A DNA stretch of 64,000 bases, from contig CALKER010000003.1 of the NCBI GenBank assembly GCA_938084835.1, positions 1-64,000 of the forward strand, written 5' to 3'. The notes beneath the pieces are model-generated. The model was not told the origin of the DNA. It made no database searches and saw only the letters and a list, made by a program, of their open reading frames with translations. How positions within the stretch are numbered: position 1 is the stretch's first letter; every line of letters starts with the position of its first letter. This stretch comes from an uncultured Thermoguttaceae bacterium. GTDB lineage: Bacteria > Planctomycetota > Planctomycetia > Pirellulales > Thermoguttaceae. The position numbers and the translations under genes were made by a program. Below, one piece after another: positions 27,665 to 38,233 of this stretch.

Positions 27665-30600
27665 CTAACGCATTCCTACTGGTTCATCCCCCAGGTTGGC
27701 TGCCGTTCCAGCTGCAGCGGCTTTTCGGCACAACTCGCGATACTGGTTTTGTTCTGGGGTGCTATCAGGCAGAGCACCTCCGGTCTGCCAAGCCTGTAGA
27801 GCTTCCTGCTTGCGGTCCAAAGCTTCCAAAGCCTTTCCCCGCCAAAACTGAGCTTTGGCCTCCGGCGGCCGGTTAGACCGCCCAACTCCCAAATTGGGCG
27901 GATAAGTCAGCGATTTCTCAAAATCGCTCGAAGCCGCTTGGTAATCCCCTCGCTCAAAGGCCTCGATCCCCCTGGCCACTAAGGCCTGGTGGAAAAGCCG
28001 CCAGGTGATGTCCTGGCCCTCCCAGTTGACGAAGTACGGAGTGGACTCCAGAAGATTAACGGCGTCAGTCCACCGTTTTTCATCGACATAATACTGCGCC
28101 AAGAGAATAATCACGTCCGCTCGAGGCATGCCCCGATACGGCATGTTTTCGAGCAATTCGATCGCCTCCCTGCGGCGACCGGCTGCGGTAAGAATTTCGG
28201 CCAGGTCCCGATATAGGGTCTGGTCATCGGGGCGGGCAGCGATTGCCTGGCGGTAGCAAGCCTCTGCCCCTTCCCAGTCTTTTTGCTGAACCGCTGCAAG
28301 TCCCAAGTTTCGCCAAGCGATGCTGTTTTTGGGATCAAGCTTCACGGATTGCTTCCACGCTTGAATAGCTCGTTCCACTTGCCCCAAGTTGGCAAGCAAA
28401 TTTCCTAGCTGAAAGTGGGCATAGGCATCTCCGGGACGCACAGAGACCACCCACTCTAGCACCGGAAGTTCTTCCGGCCGCGAGGCAAATACAAACTCCC
28501 GGGGGCATTGAGGAGCGGCTTCCAGATAATTGGACGGATCCTCCCCAATTTTGTCAACAAGATAAGCTAGTAGATAAACGGCCATAGGATCTCGCCTCTG
28601 CGGCGGGAGTACATCCCAGCAGGCAGCGCGCAGCAGTTGCGCGGCCTCCATGAACCGACCAAGTTCACTCAGTGTCAAAGCCGCCTCTGTCATGTTGAAA
28701 TTGTATTCCCCATTCCAGGTGCGAACCCTTTGGGCCCAGGAGGCAATCGTTCTTTCATCCACAAGGGCCCATTGGGGTAAAAGGAGTGTGGGCGCTTGCC
28801 GGGAGAGCTGCTGGGCAAGCTGCCGGGCCGAATCACGGACTCCTGCCGCGCGAAGTGCCACAATCAAATGGATCTGAGCCTGAGCGTCCTCTGGATGAAG
28901 CCGGACCGCCCGACGGAATAATTCTACCGCCCGCGAATAATCCCCCAGTCGCATCGCCGCCCGCCCGGACAGGTCGTATCCTAAGGCATCACAACCTGGG
29001 AACCGTGTGGCCCAATACCCCGTTCTCATTGCCTCCTCGAAAAGCCCCATCTTGAATTGGCACACACCAAGGGCATACCACGCGAAGCCGTCGTCGGGAT
29101 CCCGTCGCAGGACCAACTGCAATCGTTCAGCCGCTTGCGAATATTGCCCTCCCTCCAAATCCAGAATCGCCAGAGCCCGCAACGGTGCCGTATATCCCGG
29201 ATCCCGTGCTAAAGCGAGCTCATAATAACGGCGGGCGGCCAAACGGTTAGTATCACGGTCGAAACGTCGACCCTTCAGGTACAGTTGCTCTGCCGATTTT
29301 TCTTCATCGGGTATTTCGGTAAAGATTGCGGGATCAGGGGGATCCACCTGGGGAATTTCTAGGGGGCTGCGATAAGCCAGAAGCACCATACCACCGGCCG
29401 TTTCCAGTACGATATTCACCGGTTTGGTCCCAAAGCCGGCAAATCTCAGGCGGGCCGGCTGGCGGGGTGACAACCCCACCTCGCGTGTCTCGGCGTCAGA
29501 GCCGTCAACAAATTCCAGCCGGCATCGAACCCTCGGATACTCCGCAGTGCTTAAAATCCGCAACTCAAGGTTTCCATCCACGCGCGCCGTTTGAACGGCG
29601 GCATATCGGGTGGCAAACTCGAATCCATCGCCCAGTCCATGTACGGGATACCACCATTCTCGCCAGGCCACGCGCTGTCGTGGCCACAAGAGGCCATAAT
29701 CGGACTGAGTGGGTAACGGCCCGCTTTGTACCTCGATATATGGCCCGTCTTCGTCTGTGAGGTTTTGTTGCGCCACTTGCCCAAATTCCCACTGGCCCCA
29801 AGTCCAGGCCTTTTTCCCCGGCAATTCCCGATGATCTGCAATCGCCACTACCCCCCGATCCGCGTCCACATCATAGGCACCAAAAAAGTCCATCGTGCAT
29901 TGGTAAGCAAAGACCGAGGCCCAAGTTTCGTAATTTTTTAACCAAGAAAGGTCTCGGCCGTTGTGAATGGGCCATCGGAAAAATTCCCGTCCGTGGTGAT
30001 CCGTGCCTAAGCTCATGGGAAAGATAAATCGTGTTCCCGGACGGTTGGGAAAAGCTGTGCAATTCCAAAAGTAATAGGGATGCATCCCATCGGTGGGATT
30101 AAAGATGCAAATATCCTCTTCCAAATAGGCGCGTGCCGGCCGAAGTGTCACACGAACGGTCCAGCGCGTGCGAAAGATTTTCTCCTGGTTGGAGATTTCG
30201 ATAAACGCCGAGCCGTCAGGATTTCTGCCGGCTACCACATCGACTGGGGATAAACAGGTAACCGTATGCCCCTGAGGCCCCGCATTCCATTCCACCCCTC
30301 CACTGATCCACGCCCCGCGCATGGCAATCATTCCCGGCTTTATCACCCGGTTGAGGTGGAACATTTCCCCTTGACCTGCCTTGTCGTAAACGGAATGCAG
30401 TCGGCCGCCCAGCTCCGGCAAACACATCACCCGAAGATATTCGTTTTCCAGAAAAACCGCGCGATACTGCCGATCGACCTTTGTCCGCGAGAGATGGTCT
30501 TGCATCGTATACGGATAAATAATCGACCCACTTACCGTGGTGGAAAGCCTTGGGCCACCTTCTAGCGCCCAGAACTTAGGATTGATATCGTCCTCCCAAG

Positions 30601-30736
30601 GATAGGTCGCGATGGTGACAACGTCTTCCCACACTCGCACCTCGGCGGCCACAAGGTGCGAAGGAAGACATATCCCGAGACTAAACCCGATAACAGCAGC
30701 CCAGGAGAGTGCCTGTTGAGTCCGCCGCGGCCTCAT
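27665..30736 (-). CDS. Secreted DUF5107 and TPR-repeat protein
   Basis: About 1023 residues from ATG 30736 (MRPRRTQQALSW), which is followed by a signal peptide (VIGFSLGICLPSHLVAA); the frame continues upstream without protein-like sequence. The first third is a beta-rich DUF5107 domain (LPELGGRLHSVYDKAG, SGGVEWNAGPQGHT, FWNCTAFPNRPGTRFIFP), resembling the galactose-mutarotase-like fold of carbohydrate-active proteins. The rest, from about residue 520, is a series of TPR units (for example GDAYAHFQLGNLLANLGQVERAI and NSIAWRNLGLAAVQQKDWEG). It probably binds or processes a glycan at the cell surface while the TPRs bind a partner. It is 234 bases downstream of the FAD oxidoreductase, same strand. 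Confidence 0.88.
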   Translation of the reverse strand: MRPRRTQQALSWAAVIGFSLGICLPSHLVAAEVRVWEDVVTIATYPWEDDINPKFWALEGGPRLSTTVSGSIIYPYTMQDHLSRTKVDRQYRAVFLENEYLRVMCLPELGGRLHSVYDKAGQGEMFHLNRVIKPGMIAMRGAWISGGVEWNAGPQGHTVTCLSPVDVVAGRNPDGSAFIEISNQEKIFRTRWTVRVTLRPARAYLEEDICIFNPTDGMHPYYFWNCTAFPNRPGTRFIFPMSLGTDHHGREFFRWPIHNGRDLSWLKNYETWASVFAYQCTMDFFGAYDVDADRGVVAIADHRELPGKKAWTWGQWEFGQVAQQNLTDEDGPYIEVQSGPLPTQSDYGLLWPRQRVAWREWWYPVHGLGDGFEFATRYAAVQTARVDGNLELRILSTAEYPRVRCRLEFVDGSDAETREVGLSPRQPARLRFAGFGTKPVNIVLETAGGMVLLAYRSPLEIPQVDPPDPAIFTEIPDEEKSAEQLYLKGRRFDRDTNRLAARRYYELALARDPGYTAPLRALAILDLEGGQYSQAAERLQLVLRRDPDDGFAWYALGVCQFKMGLFEEAMRTGYWATRFPGCDALGYDLSGRAAMRLGDYSRAVELFRRAVRLHPEDAQAQIHLIVALRAAGVRDSARQLAQQLSRQAPTLLLPQWALVDERTIASWAQRVRTWNGEYNFNMTEAALTLSELGRFMEAAQLLRAACWDVLPPQRRDPMAVYLLAYLVDKIGEDPSNYLEAAPQCPREFVFASRPEELPVLEWVVSVRPGDAYAHFQLGNLLANLGQVERAIQAWKQSVKLDPKNSIAWRNLGLAAVQQKDWEGAEACYRQAIAARPDDQTLYRDLAEILTAAGRRREAIELLENMPYRGMPRADVIILLAQYYVDEKRWTDAVNLLESTPYFVNWEGQDITWRLFHQALVARGIEAFERGDYQAASSDFEKSLTYPPNLGVGRSNRPPEAKAQFWRGKALEALDRKQEALQAWQTGGALPDSTPEQNQYRELCRKAAAAGTAANLGDEPVGMR

Positions 30737-30970
30737 TTTTCTATTGCTTCCCTCACAAATCCTATGTGCTTTAATGCGCCCTAATAGTGTAGCACATGTA
30801 TATCTATAGTTTCGCAGGGTGACCTGGGCGTGGTGCGGTCTGATGGCCATTCCACTTCCTCCTTCTCTGGTCAGCTCAAGCCGCACATGACCGATGCGGG
30901 GTAGACCATACTTCCCGGGCTGGACGTACCCCACAAAGTTAACACCGTCTTCCGGGCAAAAAGCAACCAA

Positions 30971-32446
30971 TCACACCGTAAAGACCACATCGCCAGCTTC
31001 CAGCGCCTCCCGGAGCCTCGCGTATGGTAATTGCCTACTTCTGTAGCCGTGAAGGGCACATAGAGCCGCCGCAGTCCCGGCTGCCTGCCCCTGCCCCATG
31101 CAGCAAACGGTGTTTCTTGTGGACATATGGGCCACGAAATCGGAAGTGATGAGCATCCCGGCACACCACAGGTTTTCCAATCCTGAAACACACAGGGCGC
31201 GATAGGGAAAACCGTAAACGCCCCCATCTTTGATTTTGTAACGGGGCGCAAGATCATGAAAACCGTACACAAACACTTCGTCCGGAAATCGGCGAGCCTC
31301 CAGCACATCTTCCCGGGAGACATCGTAGTCGCAACGAATACAGCGGGCGCGACGAATGTTAAGACGCGGCGCTGTTCTGGCAATAAAAGCTTTCTCGCAA
31401 CCAGGCACAAACTTGCGGAACAGTTCTACCGCGCGAATCTGACGACGGCGCAGCTCGACTTCTGCCGAGGTAACGGCATCGCGGTCAGTAGGGCTTACTG
31501 GCATTCTGAAGTTCAACTTGAGGAACATGAAGTAGTCATCGTGCACCGTCGTCGTCACTATATGCAGACCAATGGCCGAAGCCTCGCGGCGAAACTCTTC
31601 CGGCAATCGCACTAAAGTTCCATCAAGGCGGACGATTTGCCCTTCCTGGCCATCGCGAACTCCCCGGGCCAGCTGGGTCAGAGCATCGTGAGATTTGAGA
31701 AATTCGTAGTATTTCTCTACCGAAACGTTAGCCAAAGCGATGCTATTGGCTACCGGGTAATCGTTCGGCTCGCTGTACTCGGCGCCGGCTTGAGCAGCCA
31801 AATCACCGTAAGCAGTGCAATCCACAAAGCTTTGGGCAAAGAAAGCTTCCCGCCCTGCCCGGCTTTCGGTAATGGCTCCCTGAAGCCTGTCGCCTTCCCG
31901 AATTGCCCCCACCACCGTGGTGTTTAAAAATAGGGAGACGCCGGATTCTGTCAACATCTCCAGTGTGATCCATTTGTACAGTTCTGTATCAATCGCGGTG
32001 CAAACCGAGTCATAGTCAAATCCGAGTTCCATCTCCGCGTGCCCGGTACAACCTCCCACCGACATCAACCGATCGATAATCTTTTGGGCCAACCCGCGAA
32101 CGACCTGCCGCTTTTCCGTACCGGGGAACGCTTTCCAGAGATTGTAAAAACTGTGAAGTGCTGTCCCACCCTCCGTGATTGTCCCGCCGGTATAACCCTT
32201 AGCTTCGATTAGGGCAGTTTTGGCCCCTTGCGTGGCTGCGGCCAAAGCGGCCACCACTCCAGCTGTGCCCCCTCCGGCAACAACCACATCAAAGCGCCGA
32301 ATGGGAAGCTTTTTGGGCGGCTCAATATAGAACTCATCCTTTGCCGAAATTTCCGTATCCTCAGCAGAGACCGTACTCTCGTGGCACCCACCCACAATAG
32401 CCCCTAACCCCACAAGTTGTTGACTAAATTCGCGGCGATTGAGCAT
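30971..32446 (-). CDS. Exported FAD-dependent oxidoreductase
   Basis: About 491 residues from ATG 32446 (MLNRREFSQQLVGLGAIVGG), where the NRREF stretch plus hydrophobic run resembles a Tat signal. The Rossmann FAD-binding motif is VVVAGGGTAGVVAALAAATQ, then ALIEAKGYTGGTITEGG. C-terminal motifs GFPYRALCVSGLENLWCAGM and RNTVCCMGQGQAAGTAAAL are those of the FAD-dependent oxidoreductase family abundant in planctomycetes, often beside sugar-catabolic genes. Substrate unknown. It starts 25 bases after the flavin reductase gene, so the two are very likely co-transcribed and may pass electrons between them. Confidence 0.9.
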   Translation of the reverse strand: MLNRREFSQQLVGLGAIVGGCHESTVSAEDTEISAKDEFYIEPPKKLPIRRFDVVVAGGGTAGVVAALAAATQGAKTALIEAKGYTGGTITEGGTALHSFYNLWKAFPGTEKRQVVRGLAQKIIDRLMSVGGCTGHAEMELGFDYDSVCTAIDTELYKWITLEMLTESGVSLFLNTTVVGAIREGDRLQGAITESRAGREAFFAQSFVDCTAYGDLAAQAGAEYSEPNDYPVANSIALANVSVEKYYEFLKSHDALTQLARGVRDGQEGQIVRLDGTLVRLPEEFRREASAIGLHIVTTTVHDDYFMFLKLNFRMPVSPTDRDAVTSAEVELRRRQIRAVELFRKFVPGCEKAFIARTAPRLNIRRARCIRCDYDVSREDVLEARRFPDEVFVYGFHDLAPRYKIKDGGVYGFPYRALCVSGLENLWCAGMLITSDFVAHMSTRNTVCCMGQGQAAGTAAALCALHGYRSRQLPYARLREALEAGDVVFTV

Positions 32447-32471
32447 CACAAACCTCCCATCATGTGCCGAC

Positions 32472-33176
32472 TTACCGAAGCCGCAGGACCATCTGAGCCA
32501 CATGCCGCCCGAGGTTTTGGGCTTTCTTGATGCCAACCTCGTCCCCGGAGATATCATCTGTACCCGGATTCCACAAAGCCGCCCCAAAATGACCCGTGGG
32601 ACGACCATCCCCAACAATTAGCATCTCGTGGCACATCAAGGCTGTGGTGATCGACTGAATGACAAACTCTTGGCCTCCGTTGCGGGCACCGCCCACGGCC
32701 AGGGCGCCGGCAAGCCGGCCCGAAAGTGCAAACTCCCGCCGCAGTTGGCCCAGCCGATCGATAAAGCTTTTGCACAACGCGCTCATGCTGGCATAATAGA
32801 CGGGGGACCCCACGATGATGGCCCTTACCGTGGGATCTACCAACTGCTCTGCCACTGCAGGAAAATCGTCGCGCTCTCCGGGAGGCAAAGGTAAGTTGAC
32901 AACGGGCTCCAGTGGGATATGCCGACCACCAAGGTCGATGAGCACGGTCTCAATCCGTTCCGGATCAACCGCTTTGGCCGCCTCCAGGACGTAACGCAGT
33001 CCCTGAGCTGTTGTCTTCCCGGCCCGGAGGCTACAGGCAACCGCCACGATTTTGATTTTTTGGCCGGCTTCCGCACCGCTGTGTGCAAGAGCCTCGGGCG
33101 ATCTATTCAGTTGTGTACCCAGGACACCCACTCCAGCTGATGCCAAAAACGATCGGCGACCTAAAAGGGATTCCAT
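32472..33176 (-). CDS. Tat-type NADPH-dependent FMN reductase-like flavoprotein
   Basis: About 234 residues from ATG 33176. The N-terminus MESLLGRRSFLASAGVGVLG looks like a twin-arginine signal. The rest is a flavodoxin-like NAD(P)H:FMN reductase domain: IVAVACSLRAGKTTAQGL at the FMN phosphate loop, LPPGERDDFPAV, and VGSPVYYASMSALCKSFIDRL (the conserved GSPxYxxSxSxxLK motif). Such enzymes normally work in the cytoplasm, where NAD(P)H is, so export with a bound flavin is unusual. It immediately precedes the FAD oxidoreductase gene (25-base gap). Confidence 0.87.
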   Translation of the reverse strand: MESLLGRRSFLASAGVGVLGTQLNRSPEALAHSGAEAGQKIKIVAVACSLRAGKTTAQGLRYVLEAAKAVDPERIETVLIDLGGRHIPLEPVVNLPLPPGERDDFPAVAEQLVDPTVRAIIVGSPVYYASMSALCKSFIDRLGQLRREFALSGRLAGALAVGGARNGGQEFVIQSITTALMCHEMLIVGDGRPTGHFGAALWNPGTDDISGDEVGIKKAQNLGRHVAQMVLRLR

Positions 33177-33481
33177 CTTGCTTATCTCCCTTCCAATCAA
33201 AGAGTGACTTTTGCGCCTCACCGCCTCCGATGGGAAAAAACAAACAATCCCGTTTTGCACCGACACTCAACGGTTTTACTGGAGCATTCTGCCTCACGCA
33301 AGAGCCAGCCGGGCCATGCACAAAATTGGTATGAGGCATGAGGAACAAATCTCTGTGGCGGGTCAGAGCTCGGCCGCAAGCCAAGGAAAATACCCTGCCG
33401 AGCCCTTTACGCCCAGATCTTCCAATCTCAAGCAACTGGTATGGCGAGCGGAATCCGTCGGGCAAGCCTGCCTTGGTCCCC

Positions 33482-34846
33482 TCAATTCCTCAGGCCAAGG
33501 CGTGCTTCAATCTGGTCGGTGCGATCGTGTCGCTCTCTTTTGCGTAAATAAAGCTTGATGGGCACCTCCCGATAAGGCAGTTGCTCGCGGAGGACTCCCA
33601 GAAGATAGCGCTGGTAGGTGGCGTCGATCAGAGGGGGGTCGTTACAAAACATCACGATCGTGGGGGGATATTCACCTACTTGAGTGGCGTAATAGATTTT
33701 CGGGCGCTTGGTGCCTGCAAGGGGCGGCGGATTACGGAGAATGGCCGCCACAACAAGTCGGTTAAGCTCAGCCGTCTTAACCCGCTTTCCCGCTTGTTGA
33801 TAAATCTCCTGCGCATAATCGAGAAGTAATTTGACATTTTTGCCGGTCTTTCCACTAATAAAAGCTATCGGGGCATAAGTCATGGTGCGGAAGTTTTCGC
33901 GAATGTATGTCACCCACTTCTCGGGAAGAATTTGTCCCTGCACCGCATCCCACTTGTTGACGACAAAAATAAAAGGCTTATACTGCTGAGCGATATAATC
34001 GGCAAGCTGTTTATCCACCCGGGTAATTCGCTCTTGGGCATCCAAAAAAAGGAGCACAACATCGGCGCGGCGGATGCTTCGCTGGGCACGATGCATACCG
34101 TAAAAGTCCACATTTTCACTAATACTTTTGCGACGCATAAATCCCGCCGTGTCGATGGCGATAAAAGGCTTTCCGTCCAACTCGAAGCGAACGTCGACGC
34201 TGTCGCGCGTGGTTCCCGGGACTTCGCTGACGATCATTCGCTCCGCTTGGCAAAGCGTGTTGACAAATGTACTCTTGCCTACATTGCGGCGGCCGACAAT
34301 CGCCAATTTCATCACTGGCTCTGGGGGCAGCTCCCCGCTTTCCTGAGCCACGGGAGGCAAGGCTTCCGCAATGGCCGCCAACAGTTCCTCTCGCCCCCGA
34401 CTGTGAGCCGCACTGACGGGAATGACTTTCCGACCAAAGCGATAAAATTCGCCGGCTTGGAGCGAAAGGTTTTCCGTATCGGCCTTGTTGGCCACACAGA
34501 TGACCGGTGCTGCCACATAGCGAAGCCTTCGGGCAACAAACTCATCCAGAGGTGTAATTCCCGTGTGAACATCAACCACAAACAGGATAACATCGGCCGT
34601 ATCAATCGCCGCCTCAATTTGCTCTTCAATTTGTTGCGTGAGATTATCTGCATCTTCGATTCCCATGCCCCCCGTGTCGACTAGCTCGACGAATCGGCCA
34701 TTCACCTCAAGCAAATGAGTGACCCGATCGCGCGTAATGCCTGCCTGGGGATCGACAATGGCTAGGCGACGCCGAAGCAGCCAGTTGAAAATACTCGATT
34801 TGCCTACATTAGGCCGTCCGACAATTACTACCTGTGGTAGATGCAT
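33482..34846 (-). CDS. der: Ribosome-assembly GTPase Der (EngA)
   Basis: Der has two tandem GTPase domains and a KH-like C-terminus and is needed for 50S subunit maturation. Domain 1: GRPNVGKSS, DTGG and NKAD. Domain 2: GRRNVGKST, DTAG and NKWD. The KH-like end carries NPPPLAGTKRPKIYYATQ and NDPPLID. About 454 residues from ATG 34846 (MHLPQVVIVGRPNV); the in-frame start 48 bases upstream adds non-conserved sequence. It stands alone, followed by the flavin reductase on the same strand about 300 bases on. Confidence 0.96.
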   Translation of the reverse strand: MHLPQVVIVGRPNVGKSSIFNWLLRRRLAIVDPQAGITRDRVTHLLEVNGRFVELVDTGGMGIEDADNLTQQIEEQIEAAIDTADVILFVVDVHTGITPLDEFVARRLRYVAAPVICVANKADTENLSLQAGEFYRFGRKVIPVSAAHSRGREELLAAIAEALPPVAQESGELPPEPVMKLAIVGRRNVGKSTFVNTLCQAERMIVSEVPGTTRDSVDVRFELDGKPFIAIDTAGFMRRKSISENVDFYGMHRAQRSIRRADVVLLFLDAQERITRVDKQLADYIAQQYKPFIFVVNKWDAVQGQILPEKWVTYIRENFRTMTYAPIAFISGKTGKNVKLLLDYAQEIYQQAGKRVKTAELNRLVVAAILRNPPPLAGTKRPKIYYATQVGEYPPTIVMFCNDPPLIDATYQRYLLGVLREQLPYREVPIKLYLRKRERHDRTDQIEARLGLRN

Positions 34847-35982
34847 GGCAGAACCCACCTTAAAGCCAAAATCAGCGACCGCATGAATCGCCAAGCTCTC
34901 TTTGCCACCCCGGCATGACCGAAAAAGCGTCCCACTTTTCGGGGAAACTTGGCAAAAATTTACAAGCCAATTGGGCCGGAGATTAACTTTCCCACCCGAA
35001 TTGAGTTTTTCCGCTTACCGATTAAGTTTTTTCGCTTACTGAACCTCCTGACGGGGGCCCCGACACCTTCGGCTGGGCCGCGAGGCCAAATTTGCTTTCA
35101 GCTGCCTTACCCCTCTGCGTCGCTTGTCCTCTTTTTGATCAACCCACTCCCAACGAGGACATGTTTCTCACGGAGGTCCCCCGCGGCCCAGCCGCCTGAG
35201 AGGCGCATGTGCCTAGGCCAAACGTTCCCCCGATCCAAAAGTTCAGGTGTTTATGGGCATGAGCCCCGCAGGCACTTGATCCGGCTCTTCACCACCAGTG
35301 CCAGGGGCACCCAGAGCCCTTCACAGGCTTGAAGACGCGCGCGGGGAGTGTGGGCCAGTCCTCGGAGCGCCCGGAGCCCATGACGTAATCTCAAGCCGGC
35401 TTCGGCAAAAATTAACCTTTCTTCTAGATACCAGCCAGAAGGCGGCTGGCACAAAACGGAGCGACGCTTCGGGCTTTGTCTTCTTCCTTTTTCCACTTGT
35501 ACGCCGCATCGCGGGCGACTTTGCCTTAGAGCATACCGCAAAGGTTTCCCAAATTGCCCCCAAATCGTCGCGGAGGCACCCCCTCACAAATGCGTTTCTC
35601 CCCTTAATTATTGTTACCAATCGCCTATTCCCAAAAGGTGTGAAAAGAAGTCCGAACAAGGTGAAGCACCCACCGGCCCCAATGTCGTCCCATCTGGCGG
35701 AACGGTCGCAGGCGCAAACCCCATGGCACTTGGACACCCGGGCTTACCCGGTGCGACTGGTGTTGCGCAACCCGTTCATCAATCCAGCGGAAGAAGCGCT
35801 CCGAGCCACCGAAATGGACTTCTTCAAATTCCTTGACAGGAACTACCGGTTCATCGTGGAAAGCTAAAGCCGCTCTCGGAGGCCCTGGGGAGGAAACTGA
35901 ACAAGGCTTGTATCGATACCCCATCAACCCCCTCTTGGGAGATAAACGATTTCGCCCGCGACTCCGGCGATGATTTCGATGA
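34847..35982. other. Gap of 1.1 kb between DUF4965 gene and der
   Basis: Overlapping frames on both strands (up to 189 codons plus, 138 minus) contain no recognisable domain and contradict one another. A minus-strand piece near 35640-35860 reads somewhat like protein (FHDEPVVPVKEFEEVHF) but is not supported further. No RNA gene was recognised. Confidence 0.35.
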
Positions 35983-38133
35983 TCACTGAGCATCACGCCC
36001 GCCGGCGCGAGCTTGCCACTTGGCCCAAATATGCGGAGCATCTAAAAGTTTGATGAATACCCCGCCGATGACCGGTCGTGCGCGGAAACCCCGCAAGTGC
36101 CCGTTATGCGCCCAGTACCAATCCGTGAGAGGAACTCGCTGAGGAGTTTCATGAATAAATCGATAAACGGGCATCATTAACCGGTCGAAATCATCTCGAC
36201 TTTCGGCCAGCGTAGCGGTCCACACTTGCCAATCAGTCTTGGTGAAAAGATCTCGATTATCAAGGGGTAAGCCATACGGGAGAAGTTGACGAATATAGAA
36301 CGCCACCTCCTTTGCCCGGACTTCCGGTGGGAACAGTCCCAGCTGAAAGACTTTATCCCACACCAGATTGTACTTTTGACTCCATGTACCAGGCCTATCG
36401 AAAGCCAGTCGATAGTGATCGCCATCATCAGCGGACTTCATCCACTGGATCGCAAAGTCTTGGGCCAACTGACGATAGCGTTTGTAATCGCCTTCTTTAC
36501 CGGCCATTTGACACATCTGGCCAAAGCAACCCAAAGCCACAATGGCCTTCACCGACAGATTACAGTTATGGGCCAAGGGTCCGGTAAAATCATCTGTACA
36601 CAGTTGCTGCTCGGGGTCAAACCCTTTCTCTGCAAGGAAGTTAGCCCAGGTCTCAAGGAGCTGCCAGTATGGCTCCGCAAAGCGTGTGTGGCCATCAAGA
36701 CGGGAAACGGCGTATAACAGGATGAGCATGTTGGCCGATTCTTCCACGGGCATTTGTCCTTCCTCGCTTTCTTCGCCTCCACCGTAAACTTGGCCATTTG
36801 CCAAGGGGTACGTGCCAAGATCGTGAGGCGCAAAAGGGAACCTCCAGCGGGGGCTGCTTGCGTACTTGAGGATGGGCAACACCGTAGCCTTTAGCAGCTC
36901 GTTGTTGAACAGCATGAAGAAAGGCGAGGCCGGATACATCACATCCACCGTAGCAATACACCCATTACTAAAGCACTCTTTGGAGAAAAGCATGGGCTCC
37001 CCGGAGGGACCTTCTACTAGTTTATGCCCACCAAAAGTATGGCGGTACCCTAAGGCCACAAGCTGAGCGTAAGCGTCCCCACCAACGGCACGCGCATCAT
37101 CCAAAAGCTCCTGATCAAAAACCTGACAGCGTTGTAGAAGTCGGGGCAAGTCGCGATTCGCCACCACAAGCAGCTCGGGAAAGCCAGCGTGATAGCGCCA
37201 CCACCACGGCCGCAGTCGCTGCCCTAGGTATTCGATAGAAAAGAGGTCGTCATACCCGAGAAGCAGATGCCTCACAAACGGTCGATTCGGACCTACATAG
37301 CCTGACCAGGCCAAGGCAAGCACCGGCCATCGGTCCTCAGCCGCACGGGGTTTGTTCCGATCATCTTCTGCCGGAATTTCCCCCGTGGCAGCAAATGATC
37401 GGCGACAGGCATCATGAGCGGCCATGACCGTGCGGACTTGAGAGTGTGCTGGTACGGCCAAATAAGCATAGCCCCAATCGATCCGCAGGTCGTCTCCTGC
37501 CTTGGCCAAGATGGGCTGCTCGAGGGAGCCCATTTTCATCCACACCACTTCCCCCTCTCCTCCCCGATCCCAAGTTACCATCTGATTGACATTGTTGACA
37601 GCAAGTTCCGCTGTGTTGTCATAGTATAAGTCAACAACATGCGTCCTTTCATCCTTGCTGTGAATTTCCCATATCAAATAGGTGATCGGTCGGGCAATAA
37701 GCTCAAGCGAGTTCGGCAACATTGGAGTGAAAAACGTAAGGCTAACAGCAATTTCCGGCGTTTCCCAGCAGTAAACAGTCCGCGTAGGGAGCACTTCCAC
37801 CCTTAACTGCGGCAAAGCAGGAAGGGCCTCCGGCGCTGCTCCCATCAACCGGTACGCTTGGCCATCGATGCGGATGAGACTTGTCAGGGCATGAGGCCGA
37901 CCCGTCCAATGCCGCGGCCAGTCGTTGGCAAGATTATCACCAAACATCCAAATGCTGAAATACGGATCATGAACAACAAGGGGCACCGCCGGGAGGCGTA
38001 GTCTCTGCGGAGTCGTCCACGGCTCCTGCCCGACTGCCCAATTCAGCAAATTGAATGCCATCACCCAGCCGATCAACAAATACGCCACAGCCCCGCCTCC
38101 TATCGCGTTTTTTACCTTCAGACTTCCCGCCAT
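35983..38133 (-). CDS. DUF4965/glutaminase A-type secreted protein
   Basis: A 716-residue protein with an N-terminal membrane segment or signal (AVAYLLIGWVMAFNLLNWAVGQ). The sequence follows the DUF4964-DUF5127-DUF4965-DUF1793 arrangement: RLPAVPLVVHDPYFSIWMFGDNL and THWTGR-like WPRHWTGRPHALTSLIRIDG at the N-terminus, LRPWWWRYH, and a C-terminal (alpha/alpha)6 part with DLGTYPLANGQVYGGGEESEEG and YNLVWDKVFQLGLFP. Fungal relatives are called glutaminase A, but bacterial members are often found with glycan-degradation genes and their activity is uncertain. The GH20-like gene lies 100 bases upstream on the same strand, suggesting joint use on a glycan. Confidence 0.88.
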   Translation of the reverse strand: MAGSLKVKNAIGGGAVAYLLIGWVMAFNLLNWAVGQEPWTTPQRLRLPAVPLVVHDPYFSIWMFGDNLANDWPRHWTGRPHALTSLIRIDGQAYRLMGAAPEALPALPQLRVEVLPTRTVYCWETPEIAVSLTFFTPMLPNSLELIARPITYLIWEIHSKDERTHVVDLYYDNTAELAVNNVNQMVTWDRGGEGEVVWMKMGSLEQPILAKAGDDLRIDWGYAYLAVPAHSQVRTVMAAHDACRRSFAATGEIPAEDDRNKPRAAEDRWPVLALAWSGYVGPNRPFVRHLLLGYDDLFSIEYLGQRLRPWWWRYHAGFPELLVVANRDLPRLLQRCQVFDQELLDDARAVGGDAYAQLVALGYRHTFGGHKLVEGPSGEPMLFSKECFSNGCIATVDVMYPASPFFMLFNNELLKATVLPILKYASSPRWRFPFAPHDLGTYPLANGQVYGGGEESEEGQMPVEESANMLILLYAVSRLDGHTRFAEPYWQLLETWANFLAEKGFDPEQQLCTDDFTGPLAHNCNLSVKAIVALGCFGQMCQMAGKEGDYKRYRQLAQDFAIQWMKSADDGDHYRLAFDRPGTWSQKYNLVWDKVFQLGLFPPEVRAKEVAFYIRQLLPYGLPLDNRDLFTKTDWQVWTATLAESRDDFDRLMMPVYRFIHETPQRVPLTDWYWAHNGHLRGFRARPVIGGVFIKLLDAPHIWAKWQARAGGRDAQ

Positions 38134-38233
38134 GCTTATGCCTCTTGTGTTGCCAGCACTAACGATCTGCTTGCCGAGAACTCTCCCAAAGTTTATGCGG
38201 AAAGGATTGGGAGGAGCCTCTGCACCCTAGGCG

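Noticed and set aside
35298-35867. 189-codon plus-strand frame
   Set aside because: No motif, unusual composition, and overlapped by equally long minus-strand frames; treated as chance in a GC-rich gap.
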